Positions 34,336 to 45,028 of a DNA stretch of 64,000 bases are shown one piece after another. A model generated the notes under the pieces. That model was not told where the DNA came from and made no database searches. It saw nothing but the letters and a program-made list of their open reading frames with translations. Each line of letters begins with the position of its first letter. Positions within the stretch are counted from its first letter, which is position 1. The position numbers and the translations under genes are program-made. This DNA is from Gammaproteobacteria bacterium (GTDB lineage Bacteria > Pseudomonadota > Gammaproteobacteria > Pseudomonadales > Azotimanducaceae): the NCBI GenBank assembly GCA_026706935.1, contig JAPOXV010000026.1:959721-1023720 (forward strand). Direction: 5' to 3'.

Positions 34336-36251
34336 GTGAGTCAATCGGCGGTCGTTCGAATGGAGAGCGTAGCGAACTCCGTTCCTTCGGAGATCGCGTT
34401 CTCATATTGGTTGTCCTCGGTTTCTTGATGCAGCTGATTGTGCTTGGTCGGCTGGTCTATCTTCAAATCTTCAACCATGAGGCTTACCAGACGCAATCCC
34501 TAAACAATCGCATCCAAATTCAATCGATTGCACCGCCTCGCGGGTTGATTTTCGACACGAACGGCGAGATCCTAGCAGACAACCGGCAAATCCTCTCGCT
34601 TGCGCTTGTGCCAGAACGAATCGATGACGTGGATGTGCTTTTCGAAAAACTCAGCGGATTGATCGAATTAGCACCAGGTGAGTTGCAGGCTTACAAAGAA
34701 CGTATTCGTGGCCGACCCAAGCATGATCCAATCGTGCTTAAGCGCGACCTTTCCGATAGGGAACAAGCCCTACTAGCGGTGAACAGACATGAACTCGACG
34801 GGGCAGTCGTAACTTACGAGACGATAAGACGTTACCCGTATGGTGAGAAATTCGTTCATGCCATTGGGACAGTCCGCCGCATCGCGAAGGAAGATTTCGA
34901 CTCGATCGATCGGGTTAACTATCGCGGAACCCAATTCATAGGAGGGACGGGCGTTGAAAGGTTCTACGAAAGTTCCCTTCACGGTACGGTAGGCTCACGT
35001 TCGGTGGAAGTCGATGCGAGCGGTCGACCCACACGCGAACAACCGGAAGATTTGACGCCACCTAATCGCGGCGCTTCATTAACGCTCTACATCGACAGCA
35101 AAGTACAGTTGGCTGCGGACTCAGCGTTGGGCGATCGTCGAGGTGCGATCGTTGCCATTGACCCCCAAACCGGCGGCATCTTAGCGATGGTGAGTAAACC
35201 AACGTATGACCCAAACCAGATGCTCTCCGGCACGAATTCGGAGGAAGTTCGGCAAATTTACGCACATCGCGACAAGCCGATTTTCAATCGAGCGGTACAA
35301 GGGAACTACGCCCCCGGATCAACGTTAAAACCTGTTGTCGGTTTGATGGCTTTGAGCGAAAAGATGACGGATTGGGATGAAGTGATCGTGGACGAAGGTA
35401 ACTTCAATCTCCCCGGTTCACACCAAGTATATCGAAGTTGGAATCGAACGAGCACTTCTGCCGGTGGTCACGGTCGCGTGGATATGCACCGAGCAATCTA
35501 TCGATCGTCCAATGTTTACTTTTATACGCTCGGTAGTCGGATGGATATCGACGTTCTAGCGGGGTTCCTATCTCAGCGATTCGGTCTGGGTCGTCGTACG
35601 GTATATGACATCCACGAAGCAGGCACGGGTGTGTTACCGACGCGCGAATGGAAAGAGTCAACGTACAGTGAACCGTGGTATGCGGGCGATTCGGTTATCT
35701 TGGGAATTGGTCAAGGGTACATCAACGTAACGCCTCTGCAACTGGCTACGATGGCAACAGTTCTAGCGAATCGAGGCGCTTGGATACAACCGCGGATGTT
35801 GAAACGATCAGATCAACACTTGGTTGAAGTCGTTGAAGAACCTGAATCCCGACGTGCAGTACTTGAATCAGCCGAAATGTCTCAGCATTGGGAGCGCATG
35901 GCGCTCGCTATGAGTGCAGTCGTCCATCGCGGAAACAGAGGTCTGGATCAAAACGGTACTGCGTGGGCATATATTGGCATCAATTTACCGTATACGATGG
36001 CCGGAAAATCCGGGACCGCACAAGTTATCGAAGCCTCAAGAGAAGGTGAGGAGATAGAGGACGAGGAACGCGACGAATACGAGCGCAATCATGCGCTATT
36101 CATCGCGTTCGCACCATTTAAAGATCCAGTAATAGCGGTCGCCGTCGTTGTTGAGAATGGCGGCGGTGGTAGCAGGGAAGCGGCACCGCTGGCGCGAGCG
36201 GTAATCGACGCGAAACTACAGAGCGCATCCATGGTGGCGCAGAATGACTGA
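34332..36251 (+). CDS. mrdA: Penicillin-binding protein 2
   Basis: A 639-residue transpeptidase of the elongation machinery that crosslinks peptidoglycan in the periplasm. One membrane helix lies near residues 25-42. The dimerisation domain follows (PPRGLIFDTNGEILADN). The transpeptidase motifs are S-x-x-K in PGSTLKP, S-x-N in YRSSNVY and K-S-G in AGKSGTAQV. It overlaps rlmH by 4 bp (ATGA) and rodA by 8 bp. RodA supplies the glycan polymerase that works with it. Confidence 0.97.
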   Translation: MSESIGGRSNGERSELRSFGDRVLILVVLGFLMQLIVLGRLVYLQIFNHEAYQTQSLNNRIQIQSIAPPRGLIFDTNGEILADNRQILSLALVPERIDDVDVLFEKLSGLIELAPGELQAYKERIRGRPKHDPIVLKRDLSDREQALLAVNRHELDGAVVTYETIRRYPYGEKFVHAIGTVRRIAKEDFDSIDRVNYRGTQFIGGTGVERFYESSLHGTVGSRSVEVDASGRPTREQPEDLTPPNRGASLTLYIDSKVQLAADSALGDRRGAIVAIDPQTGGILAMVSKPTYDPNQMLSGTNSEEVRQIYAHRDKPIFNRAVQGNYAPGSTLKPVVGLMALSEKMTDWDEVIVDEGNFNLPGSHQVYRSWNRTSTSAGGHGRVDMHRAIYRSSNVYFYTLGSRMDIDVLAGFLSQRFGLGRRTVYDIHEAGTGVLPTREWKESTYSEPWYAGDSVILGIGQGYINVTPLQLATMATVLANRGAWIQPRMLKRSDQHLVEVVEEPESRRAVLESAEMSQHWERMALAMSAVVHRGNRGLDQNGTAWAYIGINLPYTMAGKSGTAQVIEASREGEEIEDEERDEYERNHALFIAFAPFKDPVIAVAVVVENGGGGSREAAPLARAVIDAKLQSASMVAQND

Positions 36252-37356
36252 GTTACCGCAAACTGACGTTCGCAATCCACGGGTACTCTCGTGGCTCTAT
36301 AACGCCCACGTCGATCCATGGCTAGTGCTTGGTATTGTGCTGGTTCTGGCGTTGGGATTGACCGTGATGAGCGGCACACTAGGTCACGCCCCGAACATGC
36401 TATTTCGGCATGTCTTCTTGATCTTCCTGGGCGTCGCTGCCTTGTTTGTCATGGCGCAGATTCCCGAACACACCTACGTGGGTCTAACACCGTTCATTTA
36501 CCTTGGGTCGGTAGGTCTCTTGATCTGTGTACTGTTCTTCGGCGATGAAGCAAAAGGCGCTATGCGGTGGATTGATTGGCCGCTATTACCGCGATTTCAA
36601 CCTTCCGAAATCTTGAAGGTCGCGTTGCCATTGTCGTTGGCTTGGTATTTGCACGACAAACCGATTCCTCTTCGTTTCTCAGATCTGTTAGTTTGTTTGA
36701 TCATCATCGGTATTCCTGTCGCGTGCGTCTTCTCGCAACCTGACTTTGGCACGACGGTATTAGTGACGATCGCGTGTCTATGTGTCGTATTTCTAGCGGG
36801 ACTGCAATGGCGCTGGATCATTGCGGCAACCGTGCTGACGGTTATCGGATTCGTCGTCGCTTGGCGCGTGCTACTTACCGAGTATCAGATTGAACGGATC
36901 GTTACGTTTCTGAATCCTGATCGAAACCCCTTGGGCGCGGGATGGAACATCATCCAATCGAAGATTGCGCTTGGCTCGGGTGGTGCACTCGGTAAGGGAC
37001 TCGGAGAAGGTACGCAGAGTCAACTCAGTTTTCTACCTGAAGGTCATACCGACTTCATGCTAGCTGTTGTCGGAGAAGAACTTGGTTTCGTCGGTACGGC
37101 AACGCTATTGACGTTGTTCTTCTTCATATTTGCTCGCGGCATGACGATGTGTCGGAATTGCCCCACGCGATTTGGTCGTTTGGCAAGTGCCGGATTCTTG
37201 ATGATGTTCTTCGGTTACATGCTGACGAACGTCATGATGGTATCGGGTCTGCTACCCGTCGTTGGCGCACCTTTACCATTAGTTAGCTACGGTGGCACAT
37301 CAATCATCACCATACTGGCAGGATTCGGGGTCGTAACCGCGTTACGAGGACGATAG
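36244..37356 (+). CDS. rodA: Rod-shape protein RodA, peptidoglycan glycosyltransferase
   Basis: A 370-residue SEDS protein with about ten membrane helices; it polymerises lipid II during cell elongation together with PBP2. Typical blocks are RWIDWPLLPRFQPSEILKVALPL (split), FLNPDRNPLGAGWNIIQSKIA, EGHTDFMLAVVGEELGFVG and GAPLPLVSYGGTS. It overlaps mrdA by 8 bp. Also named mrdB. Confidence 0.97.
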   Translation: MTELPQTDVRNPRVLSWLYNAHVDPWLVLGIVLVLALGLTVMSGTLGHAPNMLFRHVFLIFLGVAALFVMAQIPEHTYVGLTPFIYLGSVGLLICVLFFGDEAKGAMRWIDWPLLPRFQPSEILKVALPLSLAWYLHDKPIPLRFSDLLVCLIIIGIPVACVFSQPDFGTTVLVTIACLCVVFLAGLQWRWIIAATVLTVIGFVVAWRVLLTEYQIERIVTFLNPDRNPLGAGWNIIQSKIALGSGGALGKGLGEGTQSQLSFLPEGHTDFMLAVVGEELGFVGTATLLTLFFFIFARGMTMCRNCPTRFGRLASAGFLMMFFGYMLTNVMMVSGLLPVVGAPLPLVSYGGTSIITILAGFGVVTALRGR

Positions 37357-37399
37357 AACGTCCGATCCGGAAGGATTAAGAAGCAAGGATCGCTTTCGC

Positions 37400-38440
37400 A
37401 TGAATTACAAAAAGGTTGCGTGCAGTACGCTAATAGGGTTCGCGTTCTGGGTTACCGCGGGGGACTATTCGAATCGTGTAGATGTTGATGAATTCGTCGC
37501 GACGATGGTCAATGAGCATGGGTTCGAAACGTCAACGGTGCGGGCAGTGCTGGATCAAGCGGTCTATCAACAAGGCATCATCGACGCGATCACGCGCCCA
37601 GCGGAAAAGAAACCATGGATCTCTTATCGAGCGATTTTTGTCACTCCGAAGCGGATCGAAGATGGTGTTCAGTTCGCTCGTGAAAACTGGACGACATTAC
37701 AGAGTGCGGAGGAAGAATTTGGGGTACCGATCGAAATCATCGTCGCGATCATCGGTGTTGAAACGAACTACGGTAGAAATATGGGTAGTTATCGTGTTCT
37801 CGACGCACTCACGACACTTGGTTTCGATTACCCTCCGCGGGCGAAGTTTTTTCGTGGTCAACTCGAAGAGTTCTTCATCTTGAGTTGTGAAGAACGGGTC
37901 GAACCGTTCAACGCGGACAATGCGTGCCACCGGGAAGTGGCGGGCGGTACTCTAGGCACAAGCGTCTCGATCGGTGATTTGGTTGGCTCGTACGCAGGTG
38001 CGATGGGATATGGCCAGTTCATACCTTCGAGCTACCGGAACTTTGCGATTGACTACGACGGCGATGGAGCGCGTGATATTTGGCGGAATGTCGTAGATGC
38101 GATTGGCAGCGTCTCAGCGTATTTCAAGGATCACGGATGGGATCGCGGTGAGCCCGTGATTGCGCAAGTGGGTGTAAGGACAGATGGCGATTCAATAGAC
38201 GAACTCGCCAATTCCTCCTTGACGCCGACGAAAACGGTTGCTGAATGGAAAACATTGGGGATCGAGACGCAAGACAATCGCGGAAACGCATACGCGTCGG
38301 TTTTTCGATTTGAAACGGAAGACGCGACGAACTATTACCTCGGCTACCATAATTTTTACGTGATCACGCGTTACAACATCAGCCGTCTTTACGCGAAAGC
38401 GGTTGTCGAAGTAGCCGATGGGATTGCCGCTAGGCTATGA
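37400..38440 (+). CDS. mltB: Lytic murein transglycosylase B
   Basis: A 346-residue lytic transglycosylase, which cuts the glycan backbone and leaves an anhydromuramyl end. The catalytic Glu is in IIGVETNYGRNMG; GYGQFIPSSYRNFAIDYDGDG and DPW-like DIWRN follow. The N-terminus is a hydrophobic segment (ACSTLIGFAFWVTAG) without a clear lipobox, so it may be soluble in the periplasm, unlike E. coli MltB, which is a lipoprotein. It overlaps rlpA by 4 bp. Confidence 0.95.
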   Translation: MNYKKVACSTLIGFAFWVTAGDYSNRVDVDEFVATMVNEHGFETSTVRAVLDQAVYQQGIIDAITRPAEKKPWISYRAIFVTPKRIEDGVQFARENWTTLQSAEEEFGVPIEIIVAIIGVETNYGRNMGSYRVLDALTTLGFDYPPRAKFFRGQLEEFFILSCEERVEPFNADNACHREVAGGTLGTSVSIGDLVGSYAGAMGYGQFIPSSYRNFAIDYDGDGARDIWRNVVDAIGSVSAYFKDHGWDRGEPVIAQVGVRTDGDSIDELANSSLTPTKTVAEWKTLGIETQDNRGNAYASVFRFETEDATNYYLGYHNFYVITRYNISRLYAKAVVEVADGIAARL

Positions 38441-39198
38441 ATCGATCGCTGTTAGTGGTGCTAGCGTGCTGCGTGATGGTGGGGTGTGGATCGCTCGATC
38501 CGCCTGTGCCTGTCGTCGAAGTGGTGCCAGTTCCGGAACCACCACCAACGGCTGAACCGATCTGGTATCCCGAACCTGTTGTGCAATGGGGGCGCTTGAA
38601 CTTACGTGGCAATGGCCGATATCAGGTAGGCGAACGGTCGTATAGCACATGGCGGCAGCTTGACGAGTACGTGGCTGAAGGACATGCATCTTGGCGAGAC
38701 GATAGGTTCGATGAACGCGTGGCGTTAAGTGGTGTTAAGTTTGATAACGATGCACTAACGGCTGCTCACAGGTACTTACCGATACCGTCATTTCTGCGCG
38801 TAACAAATCTAGCTAATGGTGAAGCGACGATCGTTCGCGTGGCAGATCGAGGTCCCTTCCGGTCTGACGAACTTTTGGATGTGTCGCGTGCTACGGCACT
38901 TCGACTCGGTTTCGGCGATGTCATCTCAAGACCGGTTCGTATTGAGTTAGTCACCGAACCGAGTGACCGTTTTGTTCTTGAAACTAACTACGTTTACGGT
39001 CGAGATGCCGCGATGTCTGTCGTTAGTCGACTAGTGGAACTCAACCTAGGCCACCTTAGTACCACCATCATTCCACACCAATACCAAAATCGTTATCGCG
39101 TGAAGATTGGCGAATTCGCCTCAGTCTACGATGCGAACCATGTGGCGGACTGGTTGTCAACGAACTTGCAGATTGGTTCTTCCTTGATTACGGAGTAG
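38437..39198 (+). CDS. rlpA: Septal ring lytic transglycosylase RlpA
   Basis: A 253-residue lipoprotein (signal MNRSLLVVLACCVMVGC, lipobox MVGC). The double-psi beta-barrel domain has SGVKFDNDALTAAHRYLP and the catalytic Asp in VRVADRGPF. The C-terminal part (from about residue 180) is a SPOR domain that binds naked glycans at the septum. The E. coli-type SGEKF/W start of the barrel has changed to AEGHASWRDD here. Overlaps mltB (ATGA). Confidence 0.93.
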   Translation: MNRSLLVVLACCVMVGCGSLDPPVPVVEVVPVPEPPPTAEPIWYPEPVVQWGRLNLRGNGRYQVGERSYSTWRQLDEYVAEGHASWRDDRFDERVALSGVKFDNDALTAAHRYLPIPSFLRVTNLANGEATIVRVADRGPFRSDELLDVSRATALRLGFGDVISRPVRIELVTEPSDRFVLETNYVYGRDAAMSVVSRLVELNLGHLSTTIIPHQYQNRYRVKIGEFASVYDANHVADWLSTNLQIGSSLITE

Positions 39199-39201
39199 AG
39201 T

Positions 39202-40386
39202 GTGAAAGTAAAGCGTCTCGTAGTGCTGATGACGGTAGCGTTCTTTGGGCAAGGCGTTCTTGCCCAGATGATCTTACCGCCGCCACCTTCGATCGCTGCC
39301 AGCGGCTATGTCTTAATGGACGCTGAGACGCACACGATCTTGCTTGAGCACAACAGCCGCGAGAAACTGCCGCCGGCCAGCCTGACAAAGATCATGACGA
39401 GTTACATCGCGGCTGCGGAAATCGCCGCAGGCTCGGTCGCAATGGACGATGACGTGGTCGTGAGTGAGAAAGCGTGGCGTGCTGAAGGATCACGCATGTT
39501 TATCGATCCGAACTCGATTGTGAAGTTCTCAGACTTGTTGCGTGGGGTCATCATCCAATCCGGCAATGACGCAAGCGTGGCTGTGGCTGAGCATGTCGCA
39601 GGTTCGGAAGACCAGTTCGCCGTGATGATGAACCGAACAGCTGACGCCCTTGGACTTGAGGACTCCTATTTCATGAATTCCGCTGGGCTTCCAGATACTG
39701 ATCACTACATGTCAGCACGCGATGTTGCACTCCTATCAGATGCGTTGATTCGCGACTACCCTGAACACTACAAGATTTACGCTGAACGAGAGTTTGAGTA
39801 CAACAACATCAAGCAACCAAATCGGAATCGCTTGTTAACGTTGGACCCTAGTGTTGACGGGATAAAGACGGGCTATACCGAGGAAGCTGGATACTGTCTT
39901 GCGGTATCGGCCAAGCGGGACGAGATGCGTTTGATAAGCGTTGTGATGGGAGCTGAAAGCACGGCAGCACGAAACCGTGAGACGCGTAAGTTGCTCAGTT
40001 ACGGATTCAGAAACTATCGAACAAAAGTCATTGTCTCCGAAGGTGAACACGTAACAGATGCTCGCGTCTGGTTTGGTACGACCGAGCAGATACCAATTGG
40101 AATCGGCGAAACGGTAAAGAAAACGATGTTTCAGCGCTTGTTCGACGGAATCAGCCGTGAAGTGGTTTTGCAAGACCTGATCGAAGCACCTGTAGAAGTG
40201 GGTACAAAACTTGGTGAACTGCGGTTGGTCGCGGCCGAGGAGGAGATCGCACGTGTCCCGCTCGTCGCTTTGGCAAGAGTTGAGGAAAAAGGCCTATTTG
40301 GCAGAATGTGGGACAGTGTATTGCTTATGTTCGAAGGTAGTCAGGGTCGACCAGATTCGCAGTCTTCAACCGATGCTGAAAGTTAG
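39202..40386 (+). CDS. dacA: D-alanyl-D-alanine carboxypeptidase (PBP5/6 family)
   Basis: A 394-residue class C penicillin-binding protein that trims the fifth D-Ala of peptidoglycan side chains. After a signal peptide the motifs are S60-L-T-K63, S120-G-N122 and K222-T-G224. The C-terminal part ends with an amphipathic helix (GLFGRMWDSVLLMFEG) that holds PBP5 on the inner membrane. The start is GTG at 39202. It is followed by lipB with 14 bp overlap; the ybeD gene usually found between them is missing. Confidence 0.96.
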   Translation: MKVKRLVVLMTVAFFGQGVLAQMILPPPPSIAASGYVLMDAETHTILLEHNSREKLPPASLTKIMTSYIAAAEIAAGSVAMDDDVVVSEKAWRAEGSRMFIDPNSIVKFSDLLRGVIIQSGNDASVAVAEHVAGSEDQFAVMMNRTADALGLEDSYFMNSAGLPDTDHYMSARDVALLSDALIRDYPEHYKIYAEREFEYNNIKQPNRNRLLTLDPSVDGIKTGYTEEAGYCLAVSAKRDEMRLISVVMGAESTAARNRETRKLLSYGFRNYRTKVIVSEGEHVTDARVWFGTTEQIPIGIGETVKKTMFQRLFDGISREVVLQDLIEAPVEVGTKLGELRLVAAEEEIARVPLVALARVEEKGLFGRMWDSVLLMFEGSQGRPDSQSSTDAES

Positions 40387-41002
40387 AGCTTTAGGCGAAA
40401 CAGACTACCTCCAAACTTGGGAACGAATGCGGGAGTTCACAACCGCGCGGGATGAAGATACTGACGATGAGCTTTGGCTGACCGAACACCCTCCTGTTTT
40501 CACCCTTGGACAAGCAGGTAGGCGTGAACACCTTTTCTTCGAGACCGATGTACCGATTGTCCGTACGGACAGAGGGGGCCAGATTACATACCACGGCCCG
40601 GGACAAATCGTTGGCTACGCGTTAGTTGACCTTAAGCGCGCCCGGATTTCGGTGCATGATTTTGTGTGCATGCTTGAGCAAGCCATGATCGATACGGTTG
40701 AGGAGTTCGGCGTGGAAGCTAGTCGCCTGTCAGGGCATCCAGGAATCTACGTTGCTGGTCGCAAGATCGGTTCGTTAGGTCTGCGAATCCGACGATCATG
40801 TTCGTATCACGGTATTAGTCTCAACGTCGATATGGACTTGAAACCTTTTGACGACATTGATCCTTGCGGAATACCAGGTATGACAGTTACCCAACTAAAG
40901 GACCTGGCACCCGATGTCGACATGCTCGCGGCGCGGCGTGTTTTTGAGACCTCGTTCCGTGCCTTGTATCAGGCACGAACCAGAATTCCGTCGGCGAATT
41001 GA
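40373..41002 (+). CDS. lipB: Octanoyl-[acyl carrier protein]:protein N-octanoyltransferase
   Basis: A 209-residue LipB that moves octanoate from acyl carrier protein to lipoyl domains in the first step of lipoate synthesis. RGGQITYHGPGQIVGYALVDL, the Lys of GRKIGSLGLRI and the Cys of DPCGIPGMTVTQL (Cys/Lys dyad) are present. ATG at 40373 is the family N-terminus (LKVRALGETDY); the frame open upstream lies inside dacA. The usual partner lipA is not in the window. It ends 1 bp from the convergent moeB-like stop. Confidence 0.95.
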   Translation: MLKVRALGETDYLQTWERMREFTTARDEDTDDELWLTEHPPVFTLGQAGRREHLFFETDVPIVRTDRGGQITYHGPGQIVGYALVDLKRARISVHDFVCMLEQAMIDTVEEFGVEASRLSGHPGIYVAGRKIGSLGLRIRRSCSYHGISLNVDMDLKPFDDIDPCGIPGMTVTQLKDLAPDVDMLAARRVFETSFRALYQARTRIPSAN

Positions 41003-41003
41003 A

Positions 41004-41756
41004 TTAGGCAGTTACGGAGCCACACGCGACGCAATTCGGATCCTTATTCAGCTTGAAAGATCGGATCTGCATGGTTTTTGCGTCGAAGTAGATGACCTTT
41101 CCAATTAGAGACTCCCCAAATTCACCTAGGAGCTTTAGGGTTTCCATGGCTTGCATGGTACCGATGATGCCAACCATGGGTGCAAGCACGCCGTTTTCCG
41201 CACAATTCAGAGCTTCATCCAAGCCGTCCCGGTATAGGCACTGATAACAAGGCGAATCGTCACGACGTGCATCGAATACGCTGATTTGACCTTCCATCCG
41301 AATCGCCGCTCCTGAAACGAGTGGCGTCTTGGACTCCAAACAAGCCCGATTTAGCGCGTAACGGGTCGCGAAATTGTCGGTAGCGTCTAGTATCACGTCG
41401 ACACGAGCGGCTAAAGCGATCAATTCATCTTCGGTCAAGCGTCGATCGATCGTCTCGACTCTTGTACGACTATTCAGCTTTTCGATGGTCACTTCAGCGG
41501 ATCGTACCTTCGGTGAGTTGAGCGAGTCTTCCGTGTGGATGATCTGACGTTGCAGATTCGAAATCTCGACATCGTCGTCGTCGACGAGGGTGAGTTCGCC
41601 GACCCCTGAACTTGCTAGATATATTGCAGCGGGTGCGCCTAAGCCTCCTAATCCGATGATGGCAACACGTCCTGCGCAGATCTTCTCCTGCCCTTCGATA
41701 TCGACATCAGGCAGCATGATCTGACGACTGTAACGGAGCAGCTCATCATCGGTCAT
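41004..41756 (-). CDS. moeB: HesA/MoeB/ThiF family adenylyltransferase
   Basis: A 250-residue E1-like enzyme that adenylates the C-terminal glycine of a sulfur carrier (MoaD or ThiS). It has AIIGLGGLGAPAAIYLAS (nucleotide site), VDDDDVEISNLQRQIIH, LDATDNFATRY, and two zinc-binding CxxC pairs (CYQC and CVAC). I cannot separate MoeB from ThiF by sequence alone; the location after prmC is typical of genes named moeB in gammaproteobacteria. It overlaps prmC by 4 bp. Confidence 0.85.
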   Translation of the reverse strand: MTDDELLRYSRQIMLPDVDIEGQEKICAGRVAIIGLGGLGAPAAIYLASSGVGELTLVDDDDVEISNLQRQIIHTEDSLNSPKVRSAEVTIEKLNSRTRVETIDRRLTEDELIALAARVDVILDATDNFATRYALNRACLESKTPLVSGAAIRMEGQISVFDARRDDSPCYQCLYRDGLDEALNCAENGVLAPMVGIIGTMQAMETLKLLGEFGESLIGKVIYFDAKTMQIRSFKLNKDPNCVACGSVTA

Positions 41757-42574
41757 GGCAGTACGCCGTGGGTAACACGCGGGTGGTGGCTTAAATCGTG
41801 GACCAGCTTGATGTCATGAAATCCCGCGGATTGGAATAAGGTCTGCACCGCATCGGCTTGGTCAAACCCATGTTCGACTGCTAGTCGACCACCTGCACAG
41901 AGATACGTGGGCGCTTCGCCGACAACTCGTCGCAAAGCATCAAGACCGTCGATACCCCCATCTAACGCGACAAGAGGTTCGAATAACAGGTCACCGTTCT
42001 GCAAGTGTTTGTCGCGGGAGGCGACATAAGGAGGATTCGACACGATGCAATCAAAAGAACCTTCGATATCTTCGTACCAGTTGGATCGCTTCAGCCTTAC
42101 GTCGATTTTCAGCTTAGCGGCATTTCGTCTTGCGACGCGTAACGTGTCACACGATACGTCGGTCATCAGGACACGTGCGCCCGTTTCACTCGCAATCGTC
42201 AACCCTAATGCGCCGCAACCTGTACCTAAGTCCAAGACGCGTAATTTGCTCGACAAGAACGGCAATACCGTTTCTACTAGTGTTTCAGTTTCTGGTCGTG
42301 GAATCAACGTGTCCGATGAAACGAAGAACTCACGACACCAGAACCCTTTTGTGCCAATGATGTACGCAACCGGTTCACCGTTGGCGCGGCGCCTAACGAA
42401 ATCACGCAGGACTTCGATTTGAGAAGCGTGTACGGTTAGATCCGTACCCGAAATTAACTGGCTGTAGTTGACAGAAAACGCCGCTTCACATAGCGCTTGA
42501 GCATCGGCATCGTCGAAGCGTTTTCGCACGAATGCGAACCATGGACCCATAGTCGCTGTAGTTGGTTCCAACAT
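41753..42574 (-). CDS. prmC: Peptide chain release factor N5-glutamine methyltransferase
   Basis: A 273-residue methyltransferase for the Gln of the GGQ motif in release factors. RPETETLVE, the SAM motif VLDLGTGCGALGL, and the catalytic NPPY in CIVSNPPYVAS are all present. It overlaps prfA by one base (TAATG), so its substrate protein is encoded just upstream. The N-terminal domain is complete. Confidence 0.96.
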   Translation of the reverse strand: MLEPTTATMGPWFAFVRKRFDDADAQALCEAAFSVNYSQLISGTDLTVHASQIEVLRDFVRRRANGEPVAYIIGTKGFWCREFFVSSDTLIPRPETETLVETVLPFLSSKLRVLDLGTGCGALGLTIASETGARVLMTDVSCDTLRVARRNAAKLKIDVRLKRSNWYEDIEGSFDCIVSNPPYVASRDKHLQNGDLLFEPLVALDGGIDGLDALRRVVGEAPTYLCAGGRLAVEHGFDQADAVQTLFQSAGFHDIKLVHDLSHHPRVTHGVLP

Positions 42575-43686
42575 TAGTTGGTCGCAGGATCACCGTTGGC
42601 CGATTTCAACTCGCGTAGCTGTTCCGCTTCAAAATCCAACGTCAGAGGTTCGATGATCTGGTCGAGTTCGCCAGAAAGCACTTCATCCAGCTTATAGAGT
42701 GTTAGGTTTATGCGATGGTCGGTGATCCGACCTTGAGGGTAGTTGTAGGTACGAATGCGCTCCGAACGGTCACCGGAACCGACTTGTGCCTTGCGTTCGG
42801 ACGCCTCCTGCTGACGTCTTTCAGTAAGTTCAGCGTCTTTTAATTTTGCGATTAGCAGATTCATCGCCTTCTCGCGATTCTGGATCTGAGACCTCTCCTG
42901 CTGGCATTCTGCGACGACACCGCTCGGAAGGTGCGTGATACGAACGGCCGAATCCGTTTTGTTAACGTGCTGACCACCCGCTCCCGAAGCCCGAAACGTA
43001 TCGATCCGAAGATCCGATTTATCGATTTCGATCTCTACATCGTCGGAACTCTCAGGCATTACCGCGACGGTACATGCGGAGGTATGGATGCGTCCCTGTG
43101 ATTCAGTCTTAGGTACCCGTTGGACACGATGAGCACCGGATTCGAACTTTAGCTTGCTGAATACATCACGCCCGTCTAATCGGACGATCACCTGCTTGTA
43201 ACCGCCGATACCCGTCGGATTTGCACTGATAGTCTCGGCAGTCCAGCCGTTGGTATTGGCATATGCAAGATACATGTTGTACAAGTCGGCAGAGAATAAA
43301 CCGGCTTCGTCGCCACCCGTTCCCGCACGAATCTCAAGAAAGACGTTTGCGTCGTCATTTGGATCTTTCGGAAGCAGAAGGCGTTGCAGCACCTCGACTT
43401 GCGCGTCAATCGTCGGTGTCAACTCTTTAATTGTTTCTGTCGCGAGTTCACGCAAATCGGCATCTTCCTCTTCCGCTAGTTCATTTGCTTGCGCGAGATC
43501 TTCAAGTTGCGCCTCGTACTTCGCGTACGCGGTGACGATTGGCTCGAGCTCGCTGTATTCGCGAGATAGTTTTGGAAATTGCTCTCGATCTGACACGACC
43601 TCAGGTTCTGAGAGTAGGCGACCAAGCTCTTCGTGTCGGTCTCGAATCTGTGCGAGCTTGTCTGTGAGACTGTCAGAGAGGCTCAT
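42574..43686 (-). CDS. prfA: Peptide chain release factor 1
   Basis: A 370-residue RF1. The stop-codon-reading P-x-T motif is PKT at residues 192-194 (VPKTESQGR), and the peptidyl-hydrolysis GGQ is at 237-239 in [16 protein letters not shown]. These mark it as RF1 (UAG/UAA), not RF2. RF1 does not read UGA, so it would not compete for the selenocysteine codon at 23515. It is 10 bp downstream of hemA. Confidence 0.97.
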   Translation of the reverse strand: MSLSDSLTDKLAQIRDRHEELGRLLSEPEVVSDREQFPKLSREYSELEPIVTAYAKYEAQLEDLAQANELAEEEDADLRELATETIKELTPTIDAQVEVLQRLLLPKDPNDDANVFLEIRAGTGGDEAGLFSADLYNMYLAYANTNGWTAETISANPTGIGGYKQVIVRLDGRDVFSKLKFESGAHRVQRVPKTESQGRIHTSACTVAVMPESSDDVEIEIDKSDLRIDTFRASGAGGQHVNKTDSAVRITHLPSGVVAECQQERSQIQNREKAMNLLIAKLKDAELTERRQQEASERKAQVGSGDRSERIRTYNYPQGRITDHRINLTLYKLDEVLSGELDQIIEPLTLDFEAEQLRELKSANGDPATN

Positions 43687-43696
43687 GGCGAAGTAC

Positions 43697-44953
43697 TTAG
43701 TTTTCGAGTTCGTAAATGTCTTTCAGCAAGTTTAGAAAGGCTTCGTTGCCAGTCGCTGAAGCCTGACGAATGGAAATGGTCGGTTTATGCGCGAGCTGAT
43801 TCGTCAGGTCGTGTGCAAGCTTAGCCAAAACTTCATCGGGAGGTTCGCCGGCCTCAACTTTTTTAATTGCTGCATCGAGCGCCATCTGACGGATCGTGTC
43901 CACTTGTGTGCGGTAATTCGAAAGGAGCGCCGACTCGAATTGAATCCGATGCTTCTGGATATAGCACGTCACCCCCTCGGAAACCATGCGATCCGCGACC
44001 GACATCAGTTCTTGTCGTTTGGCCAGATTTTGGGAGATGATTTTTGATAAATCGTCCACTGTATAGAGATACACATCGTCAATGTTGCCGGAAGCTGCTT
44101 CAACATCACGCGGGACGCCGAGATCGGCGACGAATACTGTCCGATGACGGCGCATCTTGGTGGCATGCTCCATCATGGCCGTCGTCACCACGGGTTCAGA
44201 GCTTCCAGTCGAACTCACGACAATGTCGTATTTCCTGAGTTCGGTAGGCAATTCACTCATCTCGATCACGGAAGCATTTATTGAAGCTGCCAGTTGCTCG
44301 GCATTCGCACGAGTCCGATTTGCGATCGTGAAATGGGTCGCGCCTTCGCTTTTTAAGTACTCTGCGATTAGACGAATGTTGGAACCTGCGCCAATGAGCA
44401 AGATTTGCGCTTCTCGAAAATGAGCGAAAATCTGTTTTGCCATCGTGATTGTTGCATACGCCACGCTGACCGGTTCCGAACCAATCAGCGTCTCTGTTCG
44501 GACTCGCTTGGCAGTCTGAAGTGCAAAGTCCTCGAGTAGATTTAGTTCACTGCCCAACGTCTCACATTCACGGGCATTGCGGTACGCCATCTTGAATTGC
44601 CCTTGGATCTGAGGTTCGCCGAGGATTTGGGAATCGAGTCCGGCAGCGACACGCATCGCGTGCGTGGCGGCTGATTTTCCAGTGTGGTGATACGTCGATT
44701 CACGGAATTCGGAGAGCGGTACTTCCTTGTATTCCGCAAGCCAGTTTAGGATTGGCTCTGTGGTACCTGAATTCGAAAATCCATGGATTTCAACCCGATT
44801 GCAGGTCGATAGAATCGCTGCTTCGGAGAGGTCAGGGACGTACTCTCGTAAGCCTTGGAGTGCACTAGGAAGTTCGTCGTTCGAAATCGTTAGACGACCA
44901 CGCATGTCCAAGGTGGTTGTTTCGTGATTCAAACCGACAATTAGGATGGGCAT
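43697..44953 (-). CDS. hemA: Glutamyl-tRNA reductase
   Basis: A 418-residue enzyme that reduces glutamyl-tRNA to glutamate-1-semialdehyde, the first committed step of tetrapyrrole synthesis. The catalytic Cys lies in [41 protein letters not shown] (split) and the NADPH-binding ILLIGAGSN are typical. The gene has the classic hemA-prfA-prmC order. It starts at ATG 44953, back to back with the lolB region. Confidence 0.97.
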   Translation of the reverse strand: MPILIVGLNHETTTLDMRGRLTISNDELPSALQGLREYVPDLSEAAILSTCNRVEIHGFSNSGTTEPILNWLAEYKEVPLSEFRESTYHHTGKSAATHAMRVAAGLDSQILGEPQIQGQFKMAYRNARECETLGSELNLLEDFALQTAKRVRTETLIGSEPVSVAYATITMAKQIFAHFREAQILLIGAGSNIRLIAEYLKSEGATHFTIANRTRANAEQLAASINASVIEMSELPTELRKYDIVVSSTGSSEPVVTTAMMEHATKMRRHRTVFVADLGVPRDVEAASGNIDDVYLYTVDDLSKIISQNLAKRQELMSVADRMVSEGVTCYIQKHRIQFESALLSNYRTQVDTIRQMALDAAIKKVEAGEPPDEVLAKLAHDLTNQLAHKPTISIRQASATGNEAFLNLLKDIYELEN

Positions 44954-45028
44954 ATGGTGCCGTGCGGAATTAGATTTGGCGTATTTGCCGACATGCTCAG
45001 ACTAAACGGGTTTCTACGCGAATTTCAG